A stretch of DNA of 64,000 nt from assembly GCA_030068075.1 (NCBI GenBank), contig CM057836.1:68795788-68859787 (forward strand). Reading direction: 5' to 3'. The translations under genes and the position numbers were made by a program. The stretch's first letter is position 1. Each line of letters starts with the position of its first letter. Positions 39,546 through 51,973 of the stretch are shown one piece after another. The notes beneath the pieces are model-generated. The model was not told the origin of the DNA. It saw only the letters and a list, made by a program, of their open reading frames with translations, and made no database searches. Source of the stretch: Paguma larvata. Its lineage: Eukaryota > Chordata > Mammalia > Carnivora > Viverridae.

Positions 39546-39990
39546 GCCTTGTGGCCTCCTCTTTCCTCCTGCTGGTAGTTTTCCATTGCAGGTGCAGGAG
39601 CTCACAAGAGGAGTGCTCTCCTTGGAGCACAGTATGAACTGGACTCCCAAAGGATAATGGTGAAAGCATGTGACAGTGCCCTGGGACTCCCCGTTTACAA
39701 CCTATGGAGGCTTACACACTCAAGGCAGAGACCCAAGTGCTGGGGCCTGTCAGGAAATGGTCTCATTATCTACATGGTATTCTCTGAGGGAAGGAAGACG
39801 TCTTTCAGGTTAGACTCTTGACCAGCACCACTTTCAGGTTCAAACATTCCAAACAGATAGTCGCTTCCCTGAGATTTAGTCTAAGCATGCTTTTTATCTG
39901 CTGTCTGTATAATTTTGGGTACTTCTCTAAAAACATCTATGATATACTTCCCTGTGTTCTGACTTGATGAGAAGAGATGAATCCAACTGC

Positions 39991-40030
39991 AGAAAGAGAC
40001 AGAGAGAGAGAGAGAGAAAGTGAGAGAGAG
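39991..40030 (+). repeat. (GA)n microsatellite
   Basis: AGAAAGAGACAGAGAGAGAG continues to AAAGTGAGAGAGAG. No SINEC core flanks it. Confidence 0.9.
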
Positions 40031-40333
40031 CGCTATGTGATCAACCTCAGTTGATTAGGGTGAGGAGGGTAATCACCCTCCACTACTCTGGCAATTTGGC
40101 CATCCTCTTTTTTTTCTCCCACTGAGCTAACCTCTGATGTGTGTTTGAATGATGGAGGTAAAACTGATTCGCTATTTTATTAAAAGAGCTTTTAAAAAAT
40201 GATTTTAATTAATAAATGTTAAATGCTTGAAGATATTGTTAATTATCTTAAGTAGGGTTAAAATTTCCCACAGATATTTGCTTAGTAAATTCATTTGCTT
40301 AGTAAGAAGAACAACAACTAAACAATACTATTT

Positions 40334-40505
40334 AGCATGTATTGAGTGCTTACAATAGGCCAAACACAAAACACTTTGCATAAAAATTGTATTTCATTTG
40401 ATATTCACAATCACCTATTGAGGTATGAATCATTATCTCAATTTTACAGATGAGCAAACTGCATTTACAAATAATTGACCCAAATCACATAGCCAGTTCT
40501 GACTT
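40334..40505 (-). mobile_element. MIR
   Basis: GCATGTATTGAGTGCTTACA, CACCTATTGAGGTATGAATC and TTTTACAGATGAGCAAACTG followed by CACATAGCCAG reproduce the reverse MIR core clearly. Confidence 0.85.
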
Positions 40506-40966
40506 CAAAGCCATATTTTCTTTCAGGCAAAGGAAAATTTCAGGCTAGCCCAGGTACTTTTTCGAATGATCATGCAAACCAATTTACTGACCCTAAGGCA
40601 GCGAGTCTTTACTGTGCATTGCGTTGTAAGATTTCTTAAGCATGGGCACAAGGTGGGAACTCTGTGACCTTCAGCAAGAATTCACTGAATGACAGTAGAG
40701 TGCCATGATATAACGCTGGATATTTAGTATTGAAATTCTTTTAATGGATGGGATTATAGGTGTCATTGCTGGTTTTTTTTTGAGTTTTGACTAAATGTAG
40801 GGCTCAACTAATACTACCACAAGACTATTGGTCCTCTACAGAGATAAATGTAAAAATAACCTGCAATACTCTGGAAACTGGCTGAAGAGGCAGCTTTCAA
40901 CCTTTCCTCAGGTTCTAAAACTAATAGATAAAGCCTAGACAGCTTGTCCTACTTTTCTTTTCTTTC

Positions 40967-40967
40967 G

Positions 40968-41018
<51 letters not shown>
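40967..41018 (+). repeat. (CT)n followed by a T run
   Basis: CT dinucleotides run from 40967 to about 40990 and pass directly into about 28 T residues. It could be the remnant of a minus-strand retroelement tail, but no SINE body follows. Confidence 0.93.
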
Positions 41019-41799
41019 GAGTCTCTGTGTCTCAGCATGTGAATGAGAGGAGAAATAGGGAATTTGTCTACTGCTTGTATTTCTTGCTGATTGGACATCT
41101 TCCTGATAGAAGTCTTCAAAGGAAAAGTGTGTCATCCCGTTCATTATTGTTAATTAGCAGTAAAAGTCAGGCTTTGGTGGCCGTGTTTTCCCCACAGCAT
41201 CCGCAGAGAAATGGGGTTGAAATTTTAGCATTTATGTATGAAATGGAGTCAGGCAGCCTGCCATGAAGGTTTCAGAACTGAGCTCATTTGATCTTTAAAA
41301 GACAGGCATTGCAGAGAAATTTCACATGCAGAAATAGATTGTAAATTCTAGCCCCCCTCCCAATGCCTGATTCAAGAACAGTGGTTGGTCAGTCATTTGT
41401 AACCGGCTATTGAAAACAGTGTTGGATAAATGAAGCAGCTGGGGATGTTTTTTAGTATTTCAAATTGAAACGTGGATATTGTTCACTATTATGGAGGATC
41501 ATCGTGTAACCATGGTCTTCATAATTAACTAGCTTTCAGTGAACTTTCTCCTTAGTAGACTGTTTTTCTATTATATAACTGTATTTTTAATTTACTGGCT
41601 ATTTTGTTTCATTTTTTTGAGGTTTTTGGGGGATTCTTCTGTCTGGACATAAAGTGGATTCAATAGATTAATGATGAATAGAATTGGGTCCGCAAGGCCA
41701 ATAATATTTTATAACAGATTATTCAGAGGGAGTCGAATTGTATTTGTTGTCCTTTGTCTGTGTTTCTTTTCCAGAAAATCCCCCACATTTTTAACAAAT

Positions 41800-42200
41800 T
41801 TTATTTTCTTAGATCGTACAAGTACTTTTAAAAAAATTTAAAAACAGTGAGAATAAAAGGTAAAAACTGCCTGTACTATACCAACCTTTTTACTGTGGTG
41901 TCTGACATTCTTTAGTTTTATGCATGTACATATGTATTTCTTTTAAATTTGCGTAAATGGGTGTATATTTACTGGCACACCTGGGCATTCTTTTAAAGAT
42001 AAAATGTTTCTGTGTGATACATACTATTCTGCAGCTTGACTATTCTTATTTAATATATCTTGGACATCTTTCCGTTTTGGAGCGTATAATCTCATATTTA
42101 CCTCATCATATCCTATTGCATGCATATCCTACAGTTTATCGAATGATTCCCTGATGATGGATATTTTGTTTGTTTCAGAGTCTTTCATTTTACAAAGATA
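41800..42200 (+). mobile_element. Ancient L1-derived fragment
   Basis: TATTCTGCAGCTTGACTATT, AATATATCTTGGACATCTTT, CCTCATCATATCCTATTGCA and CCTGATGATGGATATTTTG follow a well-known old L1 3' sequence (cttgctttttt..., atatcttggagatctttcc..., tgatggacatttaggttg). Orientation is as I remember it. Confidence 0.55.
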
Positions 42201-42413
42201 GAAATTTTCTTAATTTTGTAAAAAGATTACTTCATATGTGTGATTTGTTTTAGGAAGATAAACTTCTACAAGCAGAACCACTATATTTAGTACAGAATTG
42301 TCCTTTAATAACACTGTACTCTCAAGTACTTCCACAAGCAAGTATCTAAGTATGTCACAAATGGTGCATTTTAATAAAAGATGCCCTCATCGTTTCTTAA
42401 TAATTGAACTCCA

Positions 42414-42541
42414 GGGGTGCCTGGGTGGCTTAGTCGGTTGAGCATCTGACTCTTGGTTTCGCCTCAGGTCATAATTTCACTTTTTGTGGGTTCGAGCCTC
42501 ATATGGGGCTCTGCGCTGATGATGTGGAGTCCGCTTGGGGT

Positions 42542-42572
<31 letters not shown>

Positions 42573-42668
42573 TCTCCCTCCCTCTTTCTCTCTCTCTCTC
42601 TCCTCTCTTTCTCTGCCCTTCCCATGCTCTTGCTTTCTCTCGCTCTCAAAATAAATGAATAAGCTTAC
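42414..42668 (+). mobile_element. SINEC with expanded CT block
   Basis: It starts GGGGTGCCTGGGTGGCTTAG and keeps GTGGGTTCGAGCC (B box). The TC-rich block has grown to about 100 bases (42540-42640), so the element is longer than its neighbours. The tail is AAAATAAATGAATAAGC. The expansion also creates low-complexity Arg-Glu reading frames on the other strand that are not genes. Confidence 0.95.
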
Positions 42669-44762
42669 ACAGAAAGAAAAGAAATTATGTTGGCTTAGAG
42701 GCGATACCAAAACCTCTTTAGCTTTGGACACAATTTTTTCTCATATTGCAGCAACATTCTCAGAACAGCAGTGGGCTAAGGAGGCTGGTTAACAGGTTTA
42801 TGAATCATGTAGCTCTTTTTAGGAAAGCAGTGCTACAGGGTTTTCTGGGAAGAGACAGGCAGGCAAGAGGTTAACGCCCCAGTGGGAGGCAGTACTCATT
42901 TCAGAGTCTGCTTCTGTGTTCTTCACCTTCCACACATTCCATAATTCTTCATTTTGCCCCTAGTCACTTCTTATTTTGATCATGCAGTTCCTTAGGACTT
43001 GTGCAACAGCACTAGAACGTGACAAGCTTTTAAATGTATTAATATTGTCAACATTATTGTGGTTAATCTTAATATAAGGAACGGAGTAACAACTGATAGG
43101 TTCTGCTATTAAGCGTTTAGTAAAGCAAAGATCTCTTATGCTCTCAGCCATTTTAAATGAGAAAGTTCTCGAGCTCAGAAAGTGGATTACATCAAGAGAC
43201 CAGCTCATATGTTGTGTACCATTTGGTAATGGCTAAGATTAAACTGAAAGAAGTAAAATGTTCAGAAGGGGAAAAACGATGTAGCTATTTATGTTTTTCA
43301 AATTCTACATGTGATTATTTTCTTGAGTCTTATCGTATCCATTATGAGCTAAATCACAGCTGATAGAACCACATTTCAAATTAGAGAATCTTTTAGTCAG
43401 CTTGTGATTTTTTATTAGTAATGCATGAATATAGTTTAAGCATGTGAAATATAATCCAAATGATAGTTTTTCTTTGAACTTTTTAAATTGTTTTCAAGGT
43501 GCTACCACCTTGAGTTTTACTAATGAAAGGTAAAATTAAAACGTGTAACTGTTGAGTTTAATAGGCACTGAGAATATTTGATAATGCCACGGCTGTCTAT
43601 ATTATATTCACTAACATATTTAATAGCTGAACAGATGCATCTTGCCATGGCAACACATGGTACTGAGCAGCAAGGGAGCCGTGTTTGACAAGTCAGTTTT
43701 TATTTCTTTATCCCAAACCTTCTCTAATAATCCCAGATTTCAGTGTGTTTAGATTTGTTAGGCAGCAAGCAGATAAGAGAGATTCTGTTCTCCGTTGCTT
43801 ATTTCCAACAGGTTGTTTGGCTTCAAGATACAAAGCCTGTGAGATTCTATAATAAAATGACTGGGCAAGACTGGGTAAGACACACAACATGCAGAAACGA
43901 CATTGTGTCACCATTATCCATTGGTACAAAATGGACAGAGTACCATCTTCGAGGAAACTCTGTACCGTATCTTGTGGAAGCATCAGATTAGCAAGAAAAT
44001 TCTAGCAGTCACCCTTTCAGTAAATATTAGTTTTGTGGTAAGCAGGTTATTTAATTGTGATGGTTTGTGTATACATCTTCAAGTTGCTTTACTTAACTAG
44101 CAATAGCTCTTGTCAGCAGATATGCCCAAGGGAAATTGGGGTTGTTTGGTGTTGCAAGATTTGCTCTCTGAGGATCAATTCTTTGGAGCTTTCCATGAGC
44201 TATTTTCCAATCCTTTAATTGCCTTTATCTGGAAGAAAAAAAACCTGATATACATTCTAAAGCTAAAATAAGATGACTGTCTAGCTAATGTATTTTAAGA
44301 TTCACAGAAAGATGAGGAATTGATAGTGGACCATTTGAAATAGATTTTACCAAAGATCCTGTGCAGCTATATGGAAAATCGTAAAATTGTTTAAATTGGA
44401 TACATTTTATTGAGCTTCAAGGATTTCTGGTATGCTTTGTGTGGTGAGGGAATTATACTGCCATGGAATCTAAAATGTGAAAAAGCTTGCTTTAAATCTG
44501 ATGGACTGTCCTAATGCAATTATCAATTATCGGAAAGAGACAAAGCATTTGCAGTTCTGCATCTTTATCGACCATCTACTTTAGCAGGGTCTGCATAATC
44601 ATCACCCAGAATCTGTTTAAGCACTCACGGTGGCCGTCTTTTCCTGGCCCCTTGGTTGTTATGCACAATCTCTCATTGCCTCAACAATCCACACTGATTC
44701 GGTGGCTTCAGGTAGCCCTCTAGGTTTGCACAACTGGGAAAATTGATTTCTTTCCATTGCAG

Positions 44763-44829
44763 GTTTGGTGAAGTGTTTTCTCCTACTCAGACCTCTCTCT
44801 GTTACAATGGTGAACCTCAGGGAGCCACG
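44763..44829 (+). other. Possible cryptic exon within the NRXN1 intron
   Basis: A 67-base segment is preceded by TTGATTTCTTTCCATTGCAG (44743-44762), a good 3' splice site, and followed by GTAAGG. It is open for 22 codons in one frame (FGEV...EPQGAT). The upstream NRXN1 exon ends on a codon boundary, however, so inclusion would read Val-Trp-stop. If used it would act as a poison exon. There is no evidence of use in the sequence, and such pseudo-exons are common in long introns. Confidence 0.2.
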
Positions 44830-45848
44830 GTAAGGGAGTTGGGCTGATTATGCTGTCTGTTAGTGTGACTCATAATTCACTTAATTCACATAAGCCTGCT
44901 GCAAGAAAATATTCCTAATAAGTGGTCACTTCAACATCTGTTTTATGGACAATATGACTGAAGAGCTGGAATATCTCTAAAGCAGGGCAATAGGATGAGA
45001 GGTTTGCATACTCTTGATATAACCTTGTTTTTCCATTTTATTCTGAGGATATAGGCATTTCTATAACCACTTAATTTACACCTGTTTGAGTTTTTGAAAA
45101 TAAGGAGTTAATGTAAACCTAAGCTCACAGGGGTTTTTTTCATCACCTAGGCTTGAGGACAAATTTTTGGTAAAATTCTCATATTGTGACTAAGAGTTCT
45201 TATTTCCAAACCCAGAGTCTTATATACCAACCAGAATGTTATTCTCCCTCTCAAAATGGAACATAAGAGGATGATATTTAAAGTAGTGAAAACTGTGTGG
45301 ATAACATACAGATGTAGTTAGTCACAAAACAAATTATCATCTTTGAGGAATTCTAAAGTTAGTTAGATAGAAAGACAGCTAGATGTAGCTGTTCGTCTTC
45401 TGCTATGGCTGATGGAGAGATGGCTCCAAGCCCATTTGAATATAAGGAAAGCATATCACCCCTATTAAAAATGCAAATGAATCTTTGACACGTGGTATCT
45501 ATTCATTCAGAGGAATAAAACCTGTAACCTCTGGAGTAGTGTATATTTGGTGAACATTACAGTGAAGCCAACACCTGAATTCATACGATTTATTCAATGG
45601 AGAATAAAAAATGGAAAGGCTGTTGGTGTGTCTCCATCTCAGACTATTTTCAAATGTGGAATAAACTTAAATGTTTTTGGAAAGGGCACGCTTGACTACT
45701 TTGTTTTGCATATATAAAACAGGAATCTCAGGACTTTAAGTTATGATGAACTAAAATGTCACTAGGTCCAAAAAGTTGAGATAAATTTCAGTATCTGGAA
45801 AGGTCATTCACTTAGATGTTCATTTGTTTCCTTACTCATTAAAGACTA

Positions 45849-46100
45849 AAGATGCCTGATTTTTTAAAAAATAATGTGTTATTTTTTTAAATTTTTTATT
45901 TTGTGAGAGAGAAAGACAGAGAGCGAGTGTGGAGGAGGGGTACAGAAGGAGGGAGAGAGGGAATCCCAAGAGGTTGTGTGTTGTCAGGTGCAGAGCCCTA
46001 CGCAGGGCTCATTTCCACAGAGCATGAGATCACGATCTGACAGGAGTTGGATGCTTAACTGACTGAACCACTCAGGCGCCCCAAGATGCTTGAATTTTTA
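45849..46100 (-). mobile_element. SINEC with imperfect target-site duplication
   Basis: The body is about 45866-46082 on the minus strand, 5' end CCACTCAGGCGCCCC. Flanks AAGATGCCTGATTTTTTA and AAGATGCTTGAATTTTTA are the duplicated target with small changes. Confidence 0.93.
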
Positions 46101-46587
46101 GAAAGTAAATGGATCATACTGCTACAGTTTGCTGAAGATTTAGATTTTGTCTTAAACTCCAAGATAGACAAATATCTTCCCATCCAAAATCTCGGGTATG
46201 GAGGAGGATACAATTGTAGTTGAATATGAAGTATACTGAAGGACTTTGTGATCTGAGGGAAATAAAAAAGGTCCTAAACCTTAAGGAAACCACAATCAAG
46301 TCTTTAGAGAACTGTGGTGGGATATTATTCCATTCTGAGAGAATTATCTACATTTGACAGAGAGAATGGGGTCCCTACTAGAAGCAGGGAGATCTCTCCA
46401 GAAGGATGTTTAGAGCTAATAGATGTTCATTTCCCACCGGAGGTAGGGACTCTTTCATTCATTAATGAATTATTTGCTAGGACCTTCAAGTGCACAAAAC
46501 CTTGTTAGTTTCTTTTGATATAAATTTGTATAAGAGATTGCACATGCTTCAATAAAATTGAAAAATAGTAAGATAAGACATTTAAAG

Positions 46588-46798
46588 AAATTTTTTTAAA
46601 GTTTATTTATTTTAAAAGAGACAAAGACAGAGCGAGTGGGGGAGGGGCAGAGAAAGAGGGAGACGGAGAATCCCACTCAGGCTCTGCACTGTCAGCGCAG
46701 AGTGCGGCGTGGGGCTCAGACCCATGAAACAATGAGATCATGAACTAAGCTGAAATCAAGAGTCTGATGCTTAACAGACTGAGCCACTCAAGCGCTCC
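46588..46798 (-). mobile_element. SINEC
   Basis: AAGTTTATTTATTTTAAAAG, GCGAGTGGGGGAGGGGCAGA, GCACTGTCAGCGCAGAG and the 5' end GAGCCACTCAAGCGCTCC mark it. It lies about 500 bases after the previous SINEC and is the last one before a 14.8-kb SINEC-free stretch. Confidence 0.94.
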
Positions 46799-49394
46799 TA
46801 TAGAAAGAATTTTTAAGTGATACAGTAAAGACAATAATAGAAGCAGAGGAACTTACATTAGTAGCATAAAGGAAAGAATCATGAAATTTGCTTTGGTGCC
46901 TCAGGAGCACTTTTGCACAGGAGGTAGTGTGTCAGGCATGTGTGGGTGAAGAGTTTGCCAAATACCCAAAAGTAAGCAAAAGGGGGGCATTAGGAATAAT
47001 ATAAGCTAAGGATTGATACAGCGTGGGGTGTCTTATTAATTGTGTGCACTTGAATATATCCCAGAGGAGGCATTGGAAAGTGTTTTCTGAATGAATGGTT
47101 AAATGGGAACCATCTTATCTGGTTTTTCAATAATAATAACTTGGACTGAAAGAAAAGAAGCAACACAATTTTAACAAGTGTACAAGTGGTGTCATACTAC
47201 AGGGAGACCTAACGTAACATCCTGAAGCTTTACTGTAAATTGCATTCAGGATAGCACTCTGGGTTGTGAAGGTTGTAAGGATGACCTTCAACCAGGCATT
47301 CTGGTGACAGGCATGCTGCACAGACCCACAGAATGCTACATCCCATGCTGTCCTAGGACATGTTCTTTGGGTCCCCTGTTATAATTAGTTCTGTCCTTCT
47401 CTCTAGACATTTCTGAAAGATTATCTAAATTGACAGTTGAGCCCCTTATTTATGGGAGATTTTTATATAATTACATGCTTCGACAAAGAGTTTTAAAGTA
47501 AGTAATTATAGATCCAGCCAGACAAATGATGGCTCTATGATTTTAGGGGTTTTTCCAGACTTTGTTTTTTTCTAGTCATTTGGCTGCTCAACTAATTCAG
47601 TGGGCACAGATAATGCAATAGCTGTGGTGTTGAATCATGCTTAATATTTTACTGTCATTCTGATACACACACTGAACATACTGCTTAAAGATGATTTGTA
47701 AAGATGCAGTTGAGAATAGATTTACTACTTTTAAAACACTCTTAGCTATTCTTAACATTAATAAAACTTATTCTGTAAAATAGTTATTGTGATGCTCATA
47801 ATAAGGAGTGGGAGAAAAAAACGTAGAGAATATTAATAGTTTTAAGAGGCACTGCATATGCAGTATCTGTTTTGCTATAATAACACTTCTGATCCCTTTC
47901 TAATTACCATATTAATCTTCACTAGTATCTGACCCAGGTGTTATATACCAGGATTGTCAGAAACATGACAAGGTCATTGTTTTTGACCCTTCAAGGCATT
48001 ATGACGAAGCTATTTTTAACCACATCTTTTGGAGGCTGCCAACACATAAAATTGGTTCTGTCATAAATATTTCTTTACTTTCTAAAAATAATAATAATAA
48101 TATTTCACTTTATACTGTCTGTAATTAGACCTTATGATTACTCTGAACTCAAATTCTCTGCTTTGAGGATAGCAGGTGCATATTTGGAATTACCCACAAA
48201 TATGAAATCCTTTCATTGAAATTATGTTAATGTGGTCCCATTGATCGTTAAAACCCGAGTCGAACTTTCTATTCTACAACATATGCAGAAAATTAGTGTG
48301 GCAGTGATGTTGTCCCCAGAGGCTGTGTCTTCCTGAGCTCAATAAAGCACTCTGATTTTTTTTTCCTAATGGCTTGAAAACAAATAGCTAAAAATGAGAA
48401 AATGTCTTTTAGCCTGTCCCAATCTCTGCTCATTTACATTAAAAAAAATTTAGATCTTGATTCTCTTGATTCGTTATCATGAAGATAAAAAATGATTTAG
48501 AGAGAGTAATTCTGCTTCCTAATTCTAGTTTGTAAATAGTTTGGGTATGTGGGTTGAAGTCTAAATACAATCTCCACATGCAACTTCTAAATCAAAATTT
48601 TTAAATTGGACCAATTTTTCCATAACATCTTGCTACTTTATAGTAGAGCATCCAATCTGAATACAGTGCAAGCAATATTATAATGTTCATAAGCATCAAA
48701 ACAGTAAAACTATAGGCACAATTTATTAATACAGTTAGCTTTAAAGTATAAATGAGTAACCTGTGACATCTTCTCGCTGCCTCCACTCTCCCCACTTTTT
48801 TGTACTTAGAAACATATTTAGTTCCTTTAAATATTTAACCAATCCAAGCTGAGGTTTAGCCACACTCATTTGAGAAATTAATTTTTATTTCTGATAATTT
48901 ATTGATATTTTATTCTCTGAAGAAGTACCTAATATGATTTAAATATTCAAATTTCAAATTTGGATCAATTTCCAGTCTAATATACCTGATATAGTAAGTA
49001 CTTTTAACTGTCCTATTTTTGCAACTATCATTCCCAAAAAAGATGTTTGTTGCACTTGCTCTTAGCAACTAGACCATCTGAATATTAACTGGGGAATCAG
49101 AAGAACTATGCTAATTGTGTGCTTGCTAAACTTTTCTTTGGATAATTCACTTTGCATAAGGCCTTATGGTTGGCTAAACTATAGAATACATGCTGTCACT
49201 CTGAAGAGTGGGCAAAAATAATTGCCTGCTAAACAAAACTTTGGCTATCTGATAATAATTCCCTAACTCAGATTATCTTGAAATTCTACTGCTATTATGG
49301 ATATAATGATCTCATATTTGATATATGGTTTTGTGTTCAATGCATCTTACATAGAATCTTTAAAATAACTCCCAAGGCTACAGAAAGCAATTTT

Positions 49395-49515
49395 TATTGT
49401 GCATGTTTCATGAATAAGGAAACTAAAGCCTAGAGAAGCTAAATGTCATGATTGGTAAAAGGAAGAACAGTGATCAGAATTCAGAATCAGAATTCTTCTG
49501 ATTTCAGTCCAATTA
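49395..49515 (-). mobile_element. Probable MIR fragment
   Basis: CATGAATAAGGAAACTAAAG, CCTAGAGAAGCTAAATGTCA and TTCTTCTGATTTCAGTCC loosely follow the reverse MIR core. It is very diverged. Confidence 0.45.
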
Positions 49516-50089
49516 TTTTTCTACCATACTTTAATTTGTAAATGATATGTTTCCCTCAAGTACACTGGTTGAGACCATCTTAGACATAGAGAACTGTAAT
49601 AGTCACACATGATAGAGATTATGTTAATATGAATTAGACTCATTTGTTGATTTCAAAGAAGCACATTGACCCATAACACGTGATTTTTATTTATAACTAG
49701 TCTTTGTTTTAAAATGTACTCCAAGGATATAATAAGGGCTTAAGATTCCTTACTTTCAGAAACCCTTATTATAACCTTTTAATGCAAGACTAGAGAGCAT
49801 TATTCATTATTCATTATTCACCAGTGTATTCATTCAGATAGGGAAATGGGAGTAGAATTGGGTGGAGGTGAAATGTAAAGGGACAGTTACTGTTGTTAGA
49901 AAACAAGGAAGTACTCATCAGAAAAAAATAATTCCAACACTTGGGAGAACATAGAAAATAATTACATAAATGGAGTATTGTCTGAAATGAGTTTAGTTAA
50001 GTATTACAGACATCTATCTCATTTCTGTGATATGTAGAAGTGAGGTAAAGCTCTGACTGCAAATCAATGACCTGGCTATATTAAAGTGA

Positions 50090-50260
50090 GCTGAGTCCTT
50101 ACTCTGGTACATATTTCATTTCACCTTGCTTCAGTTTATAAAATCAGATTAATAATACTTCCCTTACCTATCTCACAGAGTTATTCTGAAGATCAAATGA
50201 AATAGAGGAATGTGAATGTATTTTTGGAACTAATAGCATTATATAAAGCTATATTGTACA
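50090..50260 (+). mobile_element. MIR fragment
   Basis: CTTGCTTCAGTTTATAAAAT, AATAATACTTCCCTTACCTA, TCTCACAGAGTTATTCTGA and AGATCAAATGAAATA match the forward MIR 3' half. Confidence 0.7.
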
Positions 50261-51809
50261 ACAACGTAAAGCAATTTGGTTTCCAAAAATCATGTAAGAA
50301 GAAGTCTCATTGTCTTATATTCAGACTATGTGAAAATATAACATAGGTTATATTATAACTTTTATGTGAAATCTAGAGAGATACTCTTAAGAAATTATTA
50401 AAAATCAGAAAAGTTAAGCTTCTGTATTTAAAATATAGAGGTATCTGGAATAAAGACTGGATTCAGATTTTCTTATAATATCATTTTGTCACTAGATAAC
50501 AATTTTTTCTGTACCTACAGTAATTCTTATTAATATTGTGACTGAAGCTTATATACATCATGCTAATGATGACATCAATCTTTTCTAGGAAAAAATTATC
50601 CAAATTATATGATAATCTACCCATTAAATACTGAAAGTATTCAACATAAAGTTGCAATTACCTTGGAAAGATCTGAAAAGATTTAGTCTCAGAGATTTGC
50701 TGATGGATCTCTTATGTAAGTCATTCAGAAAAGATAAAGACATGTGCTCAAGATTGTCTCATTTTTATGTATAATAACTGTTCAAGAACCATTGCATTTA
50801 TAGAGAAAAATTCCTAGTTCCTCCTAAAGAGCCTTGTTCTTGTCATGACCTGCTGAAAATTATCCAATAGCTTGAATCAAAATACAGAAGATACTGTTCT
50901 TCAATTTATAGATGAAATGAGGATTGCAGTCATGTCTAAATGTGAGTATCTCAAGTTAGAAGAGATGTCAAATCCAAGAATGTCAGCTTGACAACTATAG
51001 AAATGAAGACCCATGTTTGAGTAAAACACAAAATAAACAGCCAACTTTTACACCTTAATAATCAGCCTAAAGTTAATATAGGTCATCGCTGTTAGGAGGC
51101 TATCAAGTAAAACTAATCAGTTTCATCATGCATTCTTTTTTAGAAAGATGGGTGTGATACATTCCTCTTATCTGTACTGATTAGTCTGCCATGGTTTTGT
51201 GTACTGCTCTACTTGTAACACTTTCTAAAAGGAATATCTTTGAAGGAGAACAGGGAGATAATGAGAAAACTTAAAGCAAAATTAAATTGTAGAATCATCG
51301 AAGAACTAGAAGGAATTAGAATTCTTGGTTAGGAGACTTAAAGGAGAGCACTTGAGCCAGTAGATAATGGCTCAAAAAAGGCATTGTAATTAATTGACCC
51401 CAAGAAATATCTAAGTCACAGTAGTTTAGAGACAGAATCAGGTAGTGAGTACTGAAGAAGTAGAGAGTACTACATGTCACCTTTGTGAGGAGTCTGGACA
51501 GATTAAAGCATTAGCTAGCTGACTAGACTGAAGGACCTCACAATCCTATTACATTTTCTTGTTATTCTAGTATGCTGAATAGGTAAATTGATTATAACAG
51601 AAATTGACAAGCCATAAGTGACACACAAACTTAAAATTATTAAGCGATTTGCCATCCTGTTCTGCAAACCATATATTCGCCATAATTTTCCTTTCCTACC
51701 CTTATATTCTTAAAGTCATTATCACTTTTATTAATTAATTCTTTCCATTCATTTAACAAGATGTAAAGGTCACTCAACAAAATTTTGAACAAACACAACT
51801 TGTAAAGTA

Positions 51810-51925
51810 CAGCACTAATAGAATGCAAGCTCCAAAAGGGAGAAACCATTGTCTGTCTTGTTAACTGCTTCTCTAGCCTCAGCACCTAAAACACTGCCTG
51901 ACTTATTGTAAGTAAGAAAATACAT
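51810..51925 (+). mobile_element. L2 3' end fragment
   Basis: GCAAGCTCCAAAAGGGAGAA, ACCATTGTCTGTCTTGTTAA and CCTCAGCACCTAAAACACTG followed by CCTGACTTATTGTAAGTAAG fit the L2 3' UTR order. Confidence 0.6.
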
Positions 51926-51973
51926 GCATGCATGCATACATACCTACCTACCTACATACATACATACATACAA
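51921..51973 (+). repeat. Tetranucleotide microsatellite (CATG/CATA/CCTA mix)
   Basis: Repeated CATG, CATA and CCTA units give a compound four-base repeat of about 50 bases placed right after the L2 end. Such L2 tails often seed short tandem repeats. Confidence 0.9.

Noticed and set aside
42464..42731. Minus-strand Arg/Glu-rich reading frames
   Set aside because: They are translations of the CT microsatellite within a SINEC.
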